From: Lentisalinibacter sp037382365
Lineage (GTDB): Bacteria > Pseudomonadota > Gammaproteobacteria > Steroidobacterales > Woeseiaceae
NCBI GenBank assembly: GCA_037382365.1
Contig: JARRPZ010000113.1
Coordinates: forward strand, 1-8,511
DNA length: 8,511 nucleotides
Direction of reading: 5' to 3'
This document shows positions 1 to 6,800 of this stretch, piece after piece (positions within the stretch are counted from its first letter, which is position 1; every line of letters begins with the position of its first letter). The notes below the pieces were generated by a model. The model was given only the letters and a program-made list of their open reading frames with translations. It had not been told where the DNA came from and searched no databases. The position numbers were made by a program, and so were the translations under genes.

Positions 1-674
1 AGCTCTTCCTGAAACGTGCCGAACAGCCGGTCCCAGAGGATCAGGATGCCACCGTAGTTCTTGTCGATGTAGCGCTCGTTCTGTGCGTGATGCACCCGGT
101 GATTGGACGGCGTGACGAACACCCGGTCGGCCCAGCCGAGTTTGCCGACATGCCGCGTGTGCACCCAGAACTGATAGATGAGGTCCAGCGCGTTGACGGT
201 GACGAACACTTCGATCGGTATCCCGACCACGAACATGGGCAGGTAGAAGATCCAGCTCAGCAGGAAACCCGAACTGGTCTGTCGCAGCGCCGTGGACAGG
301 TTGTATTCTTCGCTCTGGTGATGGACGGCATGGGCCGCCCACATGATGCTGATCTCGTGCCCGAAGCGGTGCACCCAGTAGTAGCAGAAGTCCCAGAACA
401 GCAGCGCCGCCGCCCACATGGCCAGACCGCTGGCACTGAGGTCGAACAGCGCCATGTCGAGGGTGGTGACCGAGAAATACTCGAGGACGAAGGCATAGAT
501 GCCGATGTTCAGCACCCGTGTGAACAGATCGAAGGTCGTGTTCAGGGCGCCGGTGCTGAGACTGCCGATGGCATCGTTCAGCCGGTAGTAACCGGTACCG
601 CGCCACCGGTCGAGTGCGACCTCGCCGAGCAGCGCGAGCAGGAAGAAAGGCACGGCGAGGGCGATCAGGTCCAT
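1..674 (-). CDS. Fatty acid hydroxylase / sterol desaturase family membrane protein, AGMO-like (C-terminus outside window)
   Basis: This is an open frame on the minus strand that runs off the left edge after 224 complete codons. It has the histidine boxes of the membrane di-iron fatty acid hydroxylase superfamily: HRFGH at residues 102-106, HAVHH at 115-119 and HRVHH at 192-196, plus WVHTRH at 171-175. Hydrophobic segments at about 2-20, 47-68, 84-100 and 136-165 fit a multi-pass inner-membrane protein with the histidines on the cytoplasmic side. The block TPSNHRVHH followed by YIDKNYGGILILWDRLFGTF (residues 202-221) is characteristic of the branch that includes alkylglycerol monooxygenase. 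Family members use O2 to hydroxylate or desaturate lipids; the substrate here cannot be read from sequence. The ATG at 674 was chosen because the family-like N-terminus begins there; no Shine-Dalgarno sequence precedes it, and a GTG at 680 in the same frame is an alternative. It is divergent from the decarboxylase gene. Family assignment is firm, substrate unknown. Confidence 0.9.
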   Translation of the reverse strand, partial: MDLIALAVPFFLLALLGEVALDRWRGTGYYRLNDAIGSLSTGALNTTFDLFTRVLNIGIYAFVLEYFSVTTLDMALFDLSASGLAMWAAALLFWDFCYYWVHRFGHEISIMWAAHAVHHQSEEYNLSTALRQTSSGFLLSWIFYLPMFVVGIPIEVFVTVNALDLIYQFWVHTRHVGKLGWADRVFVTPSNHRVHHAQNERYIDKNYGGILILWDRLFGTFQEE

Positions 675-680
675 CTGCAC

Positions 681-709
681 ATGATAAACCGGGGCGGGGC
701 CGGGACCAA
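681..709 (-). promoter_or_regulatory. Candidate sigma70-type promoter for the membrane hydroxylase gene, possibly leaderless
   Basis: On the minus strand, TTGGTC (709-704) and TATCAT (686-681) are separated by 17 bases. They match the -35 and -10 consensus at 3/6 and 5/6 positions. A start about 7 bases beyond the -10 would fall on or next to the ATG at 674, giving a transcript with little or no leader. That agrees with the lack of a Shine-Dalgarno sequence before this gene. It is a weak match in a short GC-rich gap and is inference only. Confidence 0.25.
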
Positions 710-757
710 CGGCTCGCCACTCCGTCGTCACGATCCTGGCGCGCCGCCGCCCATCCC

Positions 758-763
758 GAGGAG
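758..763 (+). promoter_or_regulatory. Shine-Dalgarno sequence of the decarboxylase gene
   Basis: GAGGAG lies 5 bases upstream of the ATG at 769. It is a strong purine-rich ribosome binding site and supports that start over any internal one. The other frame open across this point (plus strand from 87) has no comparable site. Confidence 0.75.
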
Positions 764-768
764 ATCCC

Positions 769-2124
769 ATGTACACAGAGAAGGAACTGTCGTTGCTGGC
801 CGAGGCTGCCGCAGTACTCCGTGATGGTCTGCCCGAGGATCCGACGGCGCCGGAAGTAGCGGCGGCACCCGAATTCCGGCAGGTCCTGCTCGATGCCGCG
901 CGGCGCTTGCAGGACAACTACCCTTACCATCATCCGCTCTACGCGGGCCAGATGCTGAAGCCCCCCCACCCCATCGCGCGGCTCGCCTACGCGCTGGCGA
1001 TGACGATCAATCCCAACAATCATGCGCTCGACGGCGGCCGTGCGAGTTCGGCGATGGAAAAGGAGGCGGTCGCCGGGATCGCGGCGATGTGCGGCTGGGA
1101 AACCCATCTCGGTCATCTGACCGGCGGCGGGACGATGGCGAACATGGAGGCCCTGTGGATCGCCCGCGAGATCCATCCGGATCGGGGTATCGCCGCCTCG
1201 GCGATGGCCCACTACACCCATGCCCGACTCGCCCGCGTCCTCGGCCTGCCGTTCACCGAGATCCCCGCGGACGCGTCCGGACGCATGGACCCGGCAGCGC
1301 TGGCGGCCGCCCTGGCGAAGGACCGGATAGGGACGATCGTCGCCACCCTCGGCACGACCGGCACCGGCAGCGTCGATCCGCTCCCCGAAATCCTCGAGCT
1401 GGCGCGGCACCATGACGCACGGGTGCACCTCGATGCCGCTTATGGCGGCTATTTCCGACTGGTGGACAGCGTCTCCCCGGCAGCCCGGGCGGCATTCGGC
1501 GTTATCGTCGATGCCGACTCCATCGTCATCGACCCCCACAAGCATGGCCTGCAGCCGTATGGCTGCGGTTGTGTACTCTTCCGCGACCCCGCCGTGGCGG
1601 CCCATTACCGGCACGCATCGGCTTACACCTACTTCACGTCGGACGATCTGCACCTCGGTGAGATCAGCCTGGAATGCTCGCGGGCGGGAGCGTCCGCGGT
1701 CGCGTTGTGGGCCACCCAGCGGCTGCTGCCCCTCGTGCGGGACGGCGAATTCGCGGCGACGCTTGCGCAGTGCCGTGCGGCAGCCGTGGCGTTGCATGGC
1801 GCACTCGAGGCCGACGAGGCATTCCTGACGCTGATGCCTCCCGACCTCGACATCGTGGTCTGGGCACCGGCCGCCGCTGCCGCCAGCGGGATCAGTCAGG
1901 CCTCGAGACGCTGCTTCGCGGAGGCCGCAGGGCTGGGACTGCACCTGGCGCTGATGGAGCTGCCCGCCGAGATCGCCGCGCAGTGGTGGTCCGGGGTGGA
2001 GTGGGACACACCCGAGGTCACGGTGTTGCGTTCGGTACTGATGAAGCCCCGGCACGAGCGATTCGTCCCCGCCATCCTGGAGACACTGCGCAGGGCGCTC
2101 CGCAGTTTCAGCCCCCGCGAATGA
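769..2124 (+). CDS. PLP-dependent group II decarboxylase-like protein (fold type I), substrate unknown
   Basis: This is a complete 451-residue protein of the pyridoxal-phosphate decarboxylase family (glutamate, aromatic amino acid and diaminobutyrate decarboxylase relatives). The Schiff-base lysine is K258 in DPHKHG (residues 255-260). VHLDAAYGG (219-227) supplies D222, expected to pair with the PLP pyridine nitrogen. LTGGGTMAN (117-125) is the phosphate-binding turn, AHYTH (147-151) holds the histidine H148 expected to stack on the ring, and ATLGTTGTG (192-200) is another family block. The N-terminal stretch around residues 53-95 (HHPLYAGQM, NPNNHALDGG, SSAMEKEAV) matches the substrate-entry region of this family. 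It looks cytoplasmic, with no signal peptide, and has normal length for the family. All core residues are present, so it should be active; the amino acid used cannot be assigned. The start has a strong ribosome binding site. Its 3' end overlaps convergent crcB by 17 bases. An aminotransferase-like or lyase activity on the same scaffold is possible but less likely. Confidence 0.9.
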   Translation: MYTEKELSLLAEAAAVLRDGLPEDPTAPEVAAAPEFRQVLLDAARRLQDNYPYHHPLYAGQMLKPPHPIARLAYALAMTINPNNHALDGGRASSAMEKEAVAGIAAMCGWETHLGHLTGGGTMANMEALWIAREIHPDRGIAASAMAHYTHARLARVLGLPFTEIPADASGRMDPAALAAALAKDRIGTIVATLGTTGTGSVDPLPEILELARHHDARVHLDAAYGGYFRLVDSVSPAARAAFGVIVDADSIVIDPHKHGLQPYGCGCVLFRDPAVAAHYRHASAYTYFTSDDLHLGEISLECSRAGASAVALWATQRLLPLVRDGEFAATLAQCRAAAVALHGALEADEAFLTLMPPDLDIVVWAPAAAAASGISQASRRCFAEAAGLGLHLALMELPAEIAAQWWSGVEWDTPEVTVLRSVLMKPRHERFVPAILETLRRALRSFSPRE

Positions 2125-2500
2125 CCAGCCTGACCAGTACGACGCCGGCGAGGAAACTCGTGAAGGCGCCGACGAAAGTGATCGCGAAGTAGCCCGTCGC
2201 CGCCATCACCGCCCCCGCCCGCAGGTACATGACCAGTTCCAGCGTCAGCGTGGACAGCGTCGTGAAGCCGCCGCAGAAACCGGTGGCGATCAGCAGACGA
2301 GCCTCGCCACTGATCATATTCGTGCGGGCTGCCAGTTCGGCGAGGACCCCGATCACCAGGCAACCGAGCAGATTGGAGATGAGAGTGCCGTACGGGAAGA
2401 CGATGGCGTGGCGCTGAAAGACCACCGTGAGGCCGAACCTCGCCAGCGCCCCGGCCGCTCCGCCCAGAGCCACCATGAGGAAGGCCGAGAGATTGGTCAT
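2108..2500 (-). CDS. crcB: CrcB/Fluc-type fluoride ion channel
   Basis: This is a complete 130-residue, four-helix membrane protein of the CrcB/Fluc family, which lets fluoride leave the cytoplasm and works as an antiparallel homodimer. Family blocks are all present: GGAAGALARF (13-22, with R21), PYGTLISNLLG (36-46, with pore residue N43), GFCGGFTTLSTLTLE (74-88), and a last helix of GAFTSFLAGV type (111-120). Length is typical. The oddity is in the third block: the family usually reads TTFSTF, whose two phenylalanines line the fluoride path, and here both are leucine (L82 and L85), read directly from CTG codons. The protein is otherwise canonical, so I keep the call. It starts 24 bases after the csrA stop on the same strand, probably one transcript, and has no clear Shine-Dalgarno sequence. 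A single gene, not a tandem pair, fits a dual-topology homodimer. Its last 17 bases overlap the end of the convergent decarboxylase gene. Confidence 0.93.
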   Translation of the reverse strand: MTNLSAFLMVALGGAAGALARFGLTVVFQRHAIVFPYGTLISNLLGCLVIGVLAELAARTNMISGEARLLIATGFCGGFTTLSTLTLELVMYLRAGAVMAATGYFAITFVGAFTSFLAGVVLVRLVIRGG

Positions 2501-2524
2501 GCCGCCGCGGGACGAGGCAATCCG

Positions 2525-2722
2525 TTACCGTCTGCCCTTCCCGCCATCCGCGCTGCCGGCATCGGCGGGCTCGTCATCCTCCGGCCCGGATGTCCGGATC
2601 TCGATCTCCCGGGGCGCCTCGAAGCCCAGTCGGATCTCGTTCCGGCCCACTCTGACGATGGTGACCTTCACGTCGTCGCCGATGCGTATCGACTCGCCGG
2701 CCTTTCGCGCAAGAATGAGCAT
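2525..2722 (-). CDS. csrA: CsrA/RsmA-family RNA-binding translational regulator, divergent C-terminus
   Basis: This is a complete 65-residue protein that begins MLILARKAGESIRIGDDV, an unmistakable CsrA N-terminus. Key family residues are present: L4, R6, G9-E10, I14-G15-D16, N28, R31, G33 and A36-P37. CsrA proteins form homodimers that bind GGA motifs in mRNA leaders and change translation or stability. After residue 40 the protein departs from the norm. The usual HREEIYQRI helix is replaced by RTSGPEDDEP and a short acidic, glycine-rich, probably disordered tail ending GKGRR. The RNA-contacting arginine normally at 44 is absent, though R43 is adjacent. The main csrA copy in many gammaproteobacteria sits next to alaS; this locus does not, so it may be a second paralogue. 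The start is supported by GGAG eight bases upstream. crcB follows after 24 bases. The family is certain, and RNA binding is likely but unproven. The symbol is used in the family sense. Confidence 0.88.
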   Translation of the reverse strand: MLILARKAGESIRIGDDVKVTIVRVGRNEIRLGFEAPREIEIRTSGPEDDEPADAGSADGGKGRR

Positions 2723-2729
2723 GGTCCGT

Positions 2730-2741
2730 CTCCATCCGGAG
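2730..2741 (-). promoter_or_regulatory. GGA-loop hairpin over the csrA Shine-Dalgarno sequence (possible CsrA autoregulatory site)
   Basis: Read on the minus strand the segment is CTCC-GGAT-GGAG, a 4-bp stem with a GGAU loop. The 3' arm GGAG is the Shine-Dalgarno sequence of csrA. A GGA in a hairpin loop is the known preferred form of a CsrA site, and GGAUG matches part of the RUACARGGAUGU binding consensus. A further GGA lies at 2727-2725, just before the ATG. Known csrA/rsmA genes often repress themselves this way. The stem is short, so the structure is inference. Confidence 0.45.
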
Positions 2742-2742
2742 C

Positions 2743-2762
2743 CGCGTCTGCAGCGAGACGCG
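2743..2762 (-). promoter_or_regulatory. Perfect 7-bp hairpin in the csrA leader
   Basis: CGCGTCT and AGACGCG form a perfect 7-bp inverted repeat with a 6-base loop, immediately upstream of the GGA-loop hairpin. No run of T follows on the minus strand, so it does not look like an intrinsic terminator for the gene upstream. It may stabilise the 5' end of the csrA message or position the neighbouring hairpin. Its role is unknown. Confidence 0.4.
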
Positions 2763-2778
2763 CTGTGAGCTCTTGTCC

Positions 2779-2784
2779 AGTATA
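2779..2784 (-). promoter_or_regulatory. Candidate -10 element for csrA-crcB
   Basis: TATACT on the minus strand matches the sigma70 -10 consensus at 5/6 positions. It would start a transcript near 2772 with a leader of about 50 bases that includes both hairpins. I find no convincing -35 at the right spacing, so an activator or another sigma factor might be needed, or the match may be chance. Confidence 0.25.
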
Positions 2785-2810
2785 GGCCAACGGTCGGCTC
2801 GCGGCATCTC

Positions 2811-3773
2811 TCAGCCGGTGAGCCTCAGTCGCGTCTCCTCGTACTCCGCAGCCAGCCGATCCACCAGTTCCGCCACCGGCAGGACGTCGTCGATGCTGCC
2901 GACCCCCTGCCCCGCGCTCCAGATGTCCCTCCACGCCTTCTTCTCGGTATTGCCGCCACTGCCGAAATCCATCTTCGACTTGTCGCCCTCGGGCAGGTTG
3001 TCGGGATCCATGCCCGCACGCGCGACACTCGGCTTCAGATAGCTGCCGGGCACGCCGCTGAAGAGGGAGGTGTAGACGATCTCCGACGCGTCGGCGTCCA
3101 CCAGCATCTGTTTGTAGTCCGGCTCGGCATTCGCTTCCTCCGTCGCGATGAAGCGTGTCCCCAGGTAGGCGAGGTCGGCGCCGAGCGCCTGGGCCGCGAG
3201 GATATCCCCCCCGTTCGACATGCAGCCGGACAGGATCACCGCGCCGTCGAAGAAATCCCTTATCTCCTTCACCAGCGCGAAGGGGCTCAGCATGCCGGCA
3301 TGACCGCCGGCGCCCGCGCATACGGCGATGATGCCGTCGACGCCCTGGCTCGCCGCCTTCCGCGCATGCCGCAGATTGATCACGTCGTGGAATACGAGGC
3401 CGCCGTAGCCGTGCACCGCCTCGACCACTTCGCTGGGCGGTCGCAGGCTCGTGATGATGATCGGTACCTGGTAACGGATACAGGTCTCGAGATCCGCCTG
3501 CAGGCGGTCGTTACTGGCATGCACGATCTGATTGACGGCGTAGGGAGCCACCGGGCGATCGGGATGCGCCGACCGGCAGGCGTCCAGCTCGGCCGTGATG
3601 CGCTCCAGCCACTCGGCGAGCCGGGACTGGGGCCGTGCATTCAGCGCCGGGAATGAGCCGACGATGCCGGCCTTGCACTGGGCGATGACCAGATCCGGCG
3701 TGGAGACGAGAAACATCGGTGCGCCGATGACGGGCAGACGCAAATTGCCGCGCAACGATTCGGGGAGAGCCAT
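2811..3773 (-). CDS. Nitronate monooxygenase (2-nitropropane dioxygenase) family flavoprotein
   Basis: This 320-residue protein is an FMN-dependent TIM-barrel oxidoreductase of the nitronate monooxygenase family, which oxidises alkyl nitronates such as propionate-3-nitronate with O2. It opens with LPVIGAPMFLVSTPDL (residues 13-28), the family's first strand and FMN-binding start. CAGAGGHAG (152-160) carries the expected catalytic histidine H158. LSGCMSNGGDILAAQALGAD (181-200) and YLGTRFIAT (203-211) form the FMN-phosphate site and following strand. The tail GGNTEKKAWRDIWSAGQG (273-290) is common in proteobacterial members. It is cytoplasmic. I chose the ATG at 3773 over a GTG at 3812 because a ribosome binding site precedes it and the family homology begins soon after. 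It lies 97 bases after tamB and 88 before csrA on the same strand. Nitronate detoxification is the default role. Enoyl-ACP reductase FabK and other relatives share the fold, so the exact substrate is uncertain. Confidence 0.88.
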   Translation of the reverse strand: MALPESLRGNLRLPVIGAPMFLVSTPDLVIAQCKAGIVGSFPALNARPQSRLAEWLERITAELDACRSAHPDRPVAPYAVNQIVHASNDRLQADLETCIRYQVPIIITSLRPPSEVVEAVHGYGGLVFHDVINLRHARKAASQGVDGIIAVCAGAGGHAGMLSPFALVKEIRDFFDGAVILSGCMSNGGDILAAQALGADLAYLGTRFIATEEANAEPDYKQMLVDADASEIVYTSLFSGVPGSYLKPSVARAGMDPDNLPEGDKSKMDFGSGGNTEKKAWRDIWSAGQGVGSIDDVLPVAELVDRLAAEYEETRLRLTG

Positions 3774-3781
3774 AGCAGTTA

Positions 3782-3788
3782 CCTTTCC
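3782..3788 (-). promoter_or_regulatory. Shine-Dalgarno sequence that sets the nitronate monooxygenase start
   Basis: GGAAAGG on the minus strand ends 8 bases before the ATG at 3773. It supports that start; the in-frame GTG at 3812, thirteen codons upstream, has no comparable site. Confidence 0.65.
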
Positions 3789-3804
3789 GGACAACGGGGT
3801 TTTC

Positions 3805-3823
3805 GCCAGCACCAGATGCCGGC
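3805..3823 (-). other. Small hairpin between tamB and the nitronate monooxygenase gene
   Basis: On the minus strand GCCGGCA and TGCTGGC can pair over 7 positions, one a G-U pair, around a 5-base loop. It is followed by GAAAACCCC rather than a run of T, so it is not a standard intrinsic terminator. It could be a 5'-leader structure, an mRNA-end stabiliser for tamB, or chance in GC-rich DNA. Confidence 0.25.
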
Positions 3824-3870
3824 GACCAGCGGGATGGTAGGGAGCGTCGGCGACTGCCGCAAGCCGCGAG

Positions 3871-6800
3871 TCAGTCCTTCTCCACGCGGTAGATGAGGTC
3901 GACCGCGTGCTGCTCGCCCGACTGGGACTCCAGACGCAGCCGGTCGCTCAGGTCATAGCGGACCAGCAGCGTGCCGATCTGGTCGAAGATGCCCCATGCA
4001 TACTCCAGATAGAGGTCTTCGGTGAGCCGTTTGCCGGCGAGCACTCGCCCGTCCTCCGCGCCGCCCTCAACGGCGAGCGTATCGAGACCGACCTCGCTCC
4101 CGATGCCGCCGGCGAGCGCGCCGGCACGGGAGAGTCCGAGTGACAGCGCAGCCTTGCTCAGCAGGTCCGAATCTCCCTCCGTAGTCGCGCCGGAAAGTGC
4201 GCGCCCGGTCAGCAGGTAGGAGAGCGCTTCGGCGTCCGGCAGCGGCGGTTCGGAGAAAACCACCGACTCCGGCGAGCGGACGGTGCCCCGGATGTAGATC
4301 CCGGCCAGTACGTCTTCCGTCTCCCGCACCGCCCGGATGTTCAGTGCAGGATTGTCCAGGGGGCCGGAGAATGCGATCTCCCCGCGCTCCACCTTGAGTT
4401 TCTGCCCGTATGCCTCGTAGCGGGCATCCTCGAGACTCAGCTCCCCGAATCCGAGCCACGGCCGGTTGGTACCACCCGTCAGTCGCAACGCGCCGGTGAG
4501 ACCGGTCTCCAGCCCGAAGCCCTGCAGCTGGACGTCATCACCGAGCACGGCCCGGACCTCGATGTAGAGCGCAGGACCGGCACGTTCCTCTTCCGCCTCC
4601 GTGCTGCCATGTACGACCACGTCCGGAGACGGCCCGACCGCACCGGGGCCTGCCTGCCGCAATGTGACGGCCGCCGTCGGCACCGTGACCGAGCCCCGCA
4701 GCTCCACACGCTCGTCGTCGATCAGGAGATCGAGCTCGGGACTCGCGGTCGCCTGGATATCCGGCAAGCGTACGATCTGAAAATTATTGCCCTCGATGGA
4801 CAAGCGGCTGACCCAGCCGGCATCCGGTGCCGGCCGTTCGGTCGTGCCGGTGATCGCCACGCGGCCCTCGCCGGATCTCGCGCTGCCCTCGTACTCCAGG
4901 ACCCCTGGTCGTTCCTGTCTGGCGACGATCTCGAGATCCGTAACCTCGATCCCCGCCTCGGTGAACAGGAAGCCGCCGTTCTGCAACCGCAGGGCGCCGT
5001 TCAGGGTCGGCCGGCGCCGGGTGCCGCCGAGTGAGAACTCCCCCGTGATCTGACCCTCGACGTTTTCCAGTTCCGGCACGAAGAGGCTGACCATCGACAG
5101 ATCGCGGAAGTCCGTCTGCAGTCGGCCGCCGACGGCCGCCTCCGCATCGAACAGGTCCGCCGTCTCGAGCGCGAGTTCTGCATTACCCTGAGACCCGAGA
5201 TCGAGGACGACTTCGGAATCGGCACGATTCTGCTCCACCTTCGCCCTCGCGCGGAGGTTCACGATATTCAGATCGACCGTCTCGTCCGGACTGACGGCCG
5301 CGCGCACCAGGCCGTCCTCGACCCGCAGCAGCCCATCGGCGTCCAGATTGCCATCACGCCAGGAGAACCCGGCCGTGCCCTGCGCGTTGCCCTCGAAGGA
5401 AGAGTCGACGGGGAGCATGGGAGCGAGGACCGCCAGAGGCAAACGCTCGATGTCGACGCGTCCCCGGGCTCCTTTGTCCGGCTCGTAGCGGCCCTCCACG
5501 CAGAACTGTTCCTCGCCGCTGCCGAGGAGGCAGCCGCGCGCGAGTTCCACGAGCGCCGCGGATACGGTCAGCCCGGTGGGCTCCCGCAACTGCCAATTGC
5601 CGAGGTCGGCCGGTGCCGCTTCCAGCCGGCGCAGCGTGCCCGTCCAGCTATCGTCAGCCAGCGTGCCGGCCCCCTCCGCGGTCACCACCGCGTCGAAGCC
5701 TTCGACCCGCACCCCGATGACGTTGTCGCGGGCCGTGCCCTGCAGGTCGAGGGCGAGCAGCGGCAGCCGTGTCGCGCCGACCACGACCTCCCGCAGCTCC
5801 AGGGAGGCGCGGGGCAAACCGGAAGAGTCGGCGGGCACACCCGAGAGCGCCAGTGCGTCCACAGCGAACCCGTTCAGAGCGATGTTCCTGCCCGAGAGGC
5901 TGCCGTCGAGCACCGGCACCGGCGGGCGCCCCCGTACCCGCAGCCGGCCGTCGAGAGCGCCCTCGATGCCCGGCCAGACCTGCCCCAGTTCGGGGGCGCG
6001 GACGGTAAGAGCGAGGTCGAGATCGGCAGCAGCACCGACTCGCCCATCCGCGCTCACCCGGTTGTCACCAAGATCGAGTTCGAATTCGTCGAGGACCAGC
6101 CGCCCGCCGCGCAGGGCGACCCCTCCCCGTCCGCCGACCGGTTGTCCGCGATAAGTGCCATCGAGACTCTCGACGAGCACCGACACTTCGTGCTCTTCGG
6201 CCGAGCGCCAGTAGCCGCTGGAGGTGCCGCGCATCGACACCCGGGCAGCCACGGGCGCACCCCAGGAATCGGGCTCGAGATCCCGGAGACTGAACGCGAC
6301 ATCCCAGCTCGGTTCGGCGGCGAGCTCGACATTACCGCTGGCCTCGAGTCCGCCCGCTTCGCTGTTCACGCGCAGCCGGTCGACGGCGATCCGCTCCACG
6401 CTGCCGCCGCCGCCCGCCTGCACCTCCGCCGTCGGCAGCTCCCCTGATGTCAGGCGCGCCCTTGCGTCGAAGGTGAACTGCTCCAGCCAGCCCTCCACGT
6501 CGAGGTGACCCTCGTCGACGGTGATATTCCTGCCTTCCTGCACGTCGAACTCAAGGCGCTCGAATTCGTTGCTCAGCCGGGCGTGGAAGCCCCGCTCGCT
6601 CCAGTCGATCGTGCCTTCGGTGCGAATCGGCTCGGGATCGAGCAGGCGATGGGTGAGAGACCAGCCATCGGCATCCCCGTCGATGCGTCCGCTGCCCGCG
6701 AAGTCGGCCTCGGGCCCGGTGCGATAACGCCAGGTGACCTGCATGGTCGCGGGATACGGCGGCTCGAACGTGGTGCGGCCTTCGGCCTGCAATTCCAGCC

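Noticed and set aside
87..824. A 245-codon open frame on the plus strand across the left end and the intergenic gap.
   Set aside because: It lies antisense to the membrane hydroxylase with its histidine boxes, continues into the decarboxylase gene in another frame, has charge-rich low-complexity translation with no family resemblance, and is expected by chance in GC-rich DNA.
1674..2192. A second plus-strand frame of 172 codons inside the decarboxylase gene.
   Set aside because: It is an alternate-frame shadow of the C-terminal half of the decarboxylase, which retains full family similarity in its own frame with no frameshift.
2501..2530. A fluoride riboswitch before crcB.
   Set aside because: Only 24 bases separate csrA and crcB, too short for that riboswitch, and I see no matching motif upstream in the csrA leader.
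2743..2762. Intrinsic terminator for the nitronate monooxygenase gene.
   Set aside because: The hairpin is good, but no run of T follows on the minus strand, and it lies close to the csrA ribosome binding site, so a leader role is more likely.
3774..3812. GTG start for the nitronate monooxygenase at 3812.
   Set aside because: The ATG at 3773 has GGAAAGG eight bases upstream and sits just before the start of family homology.
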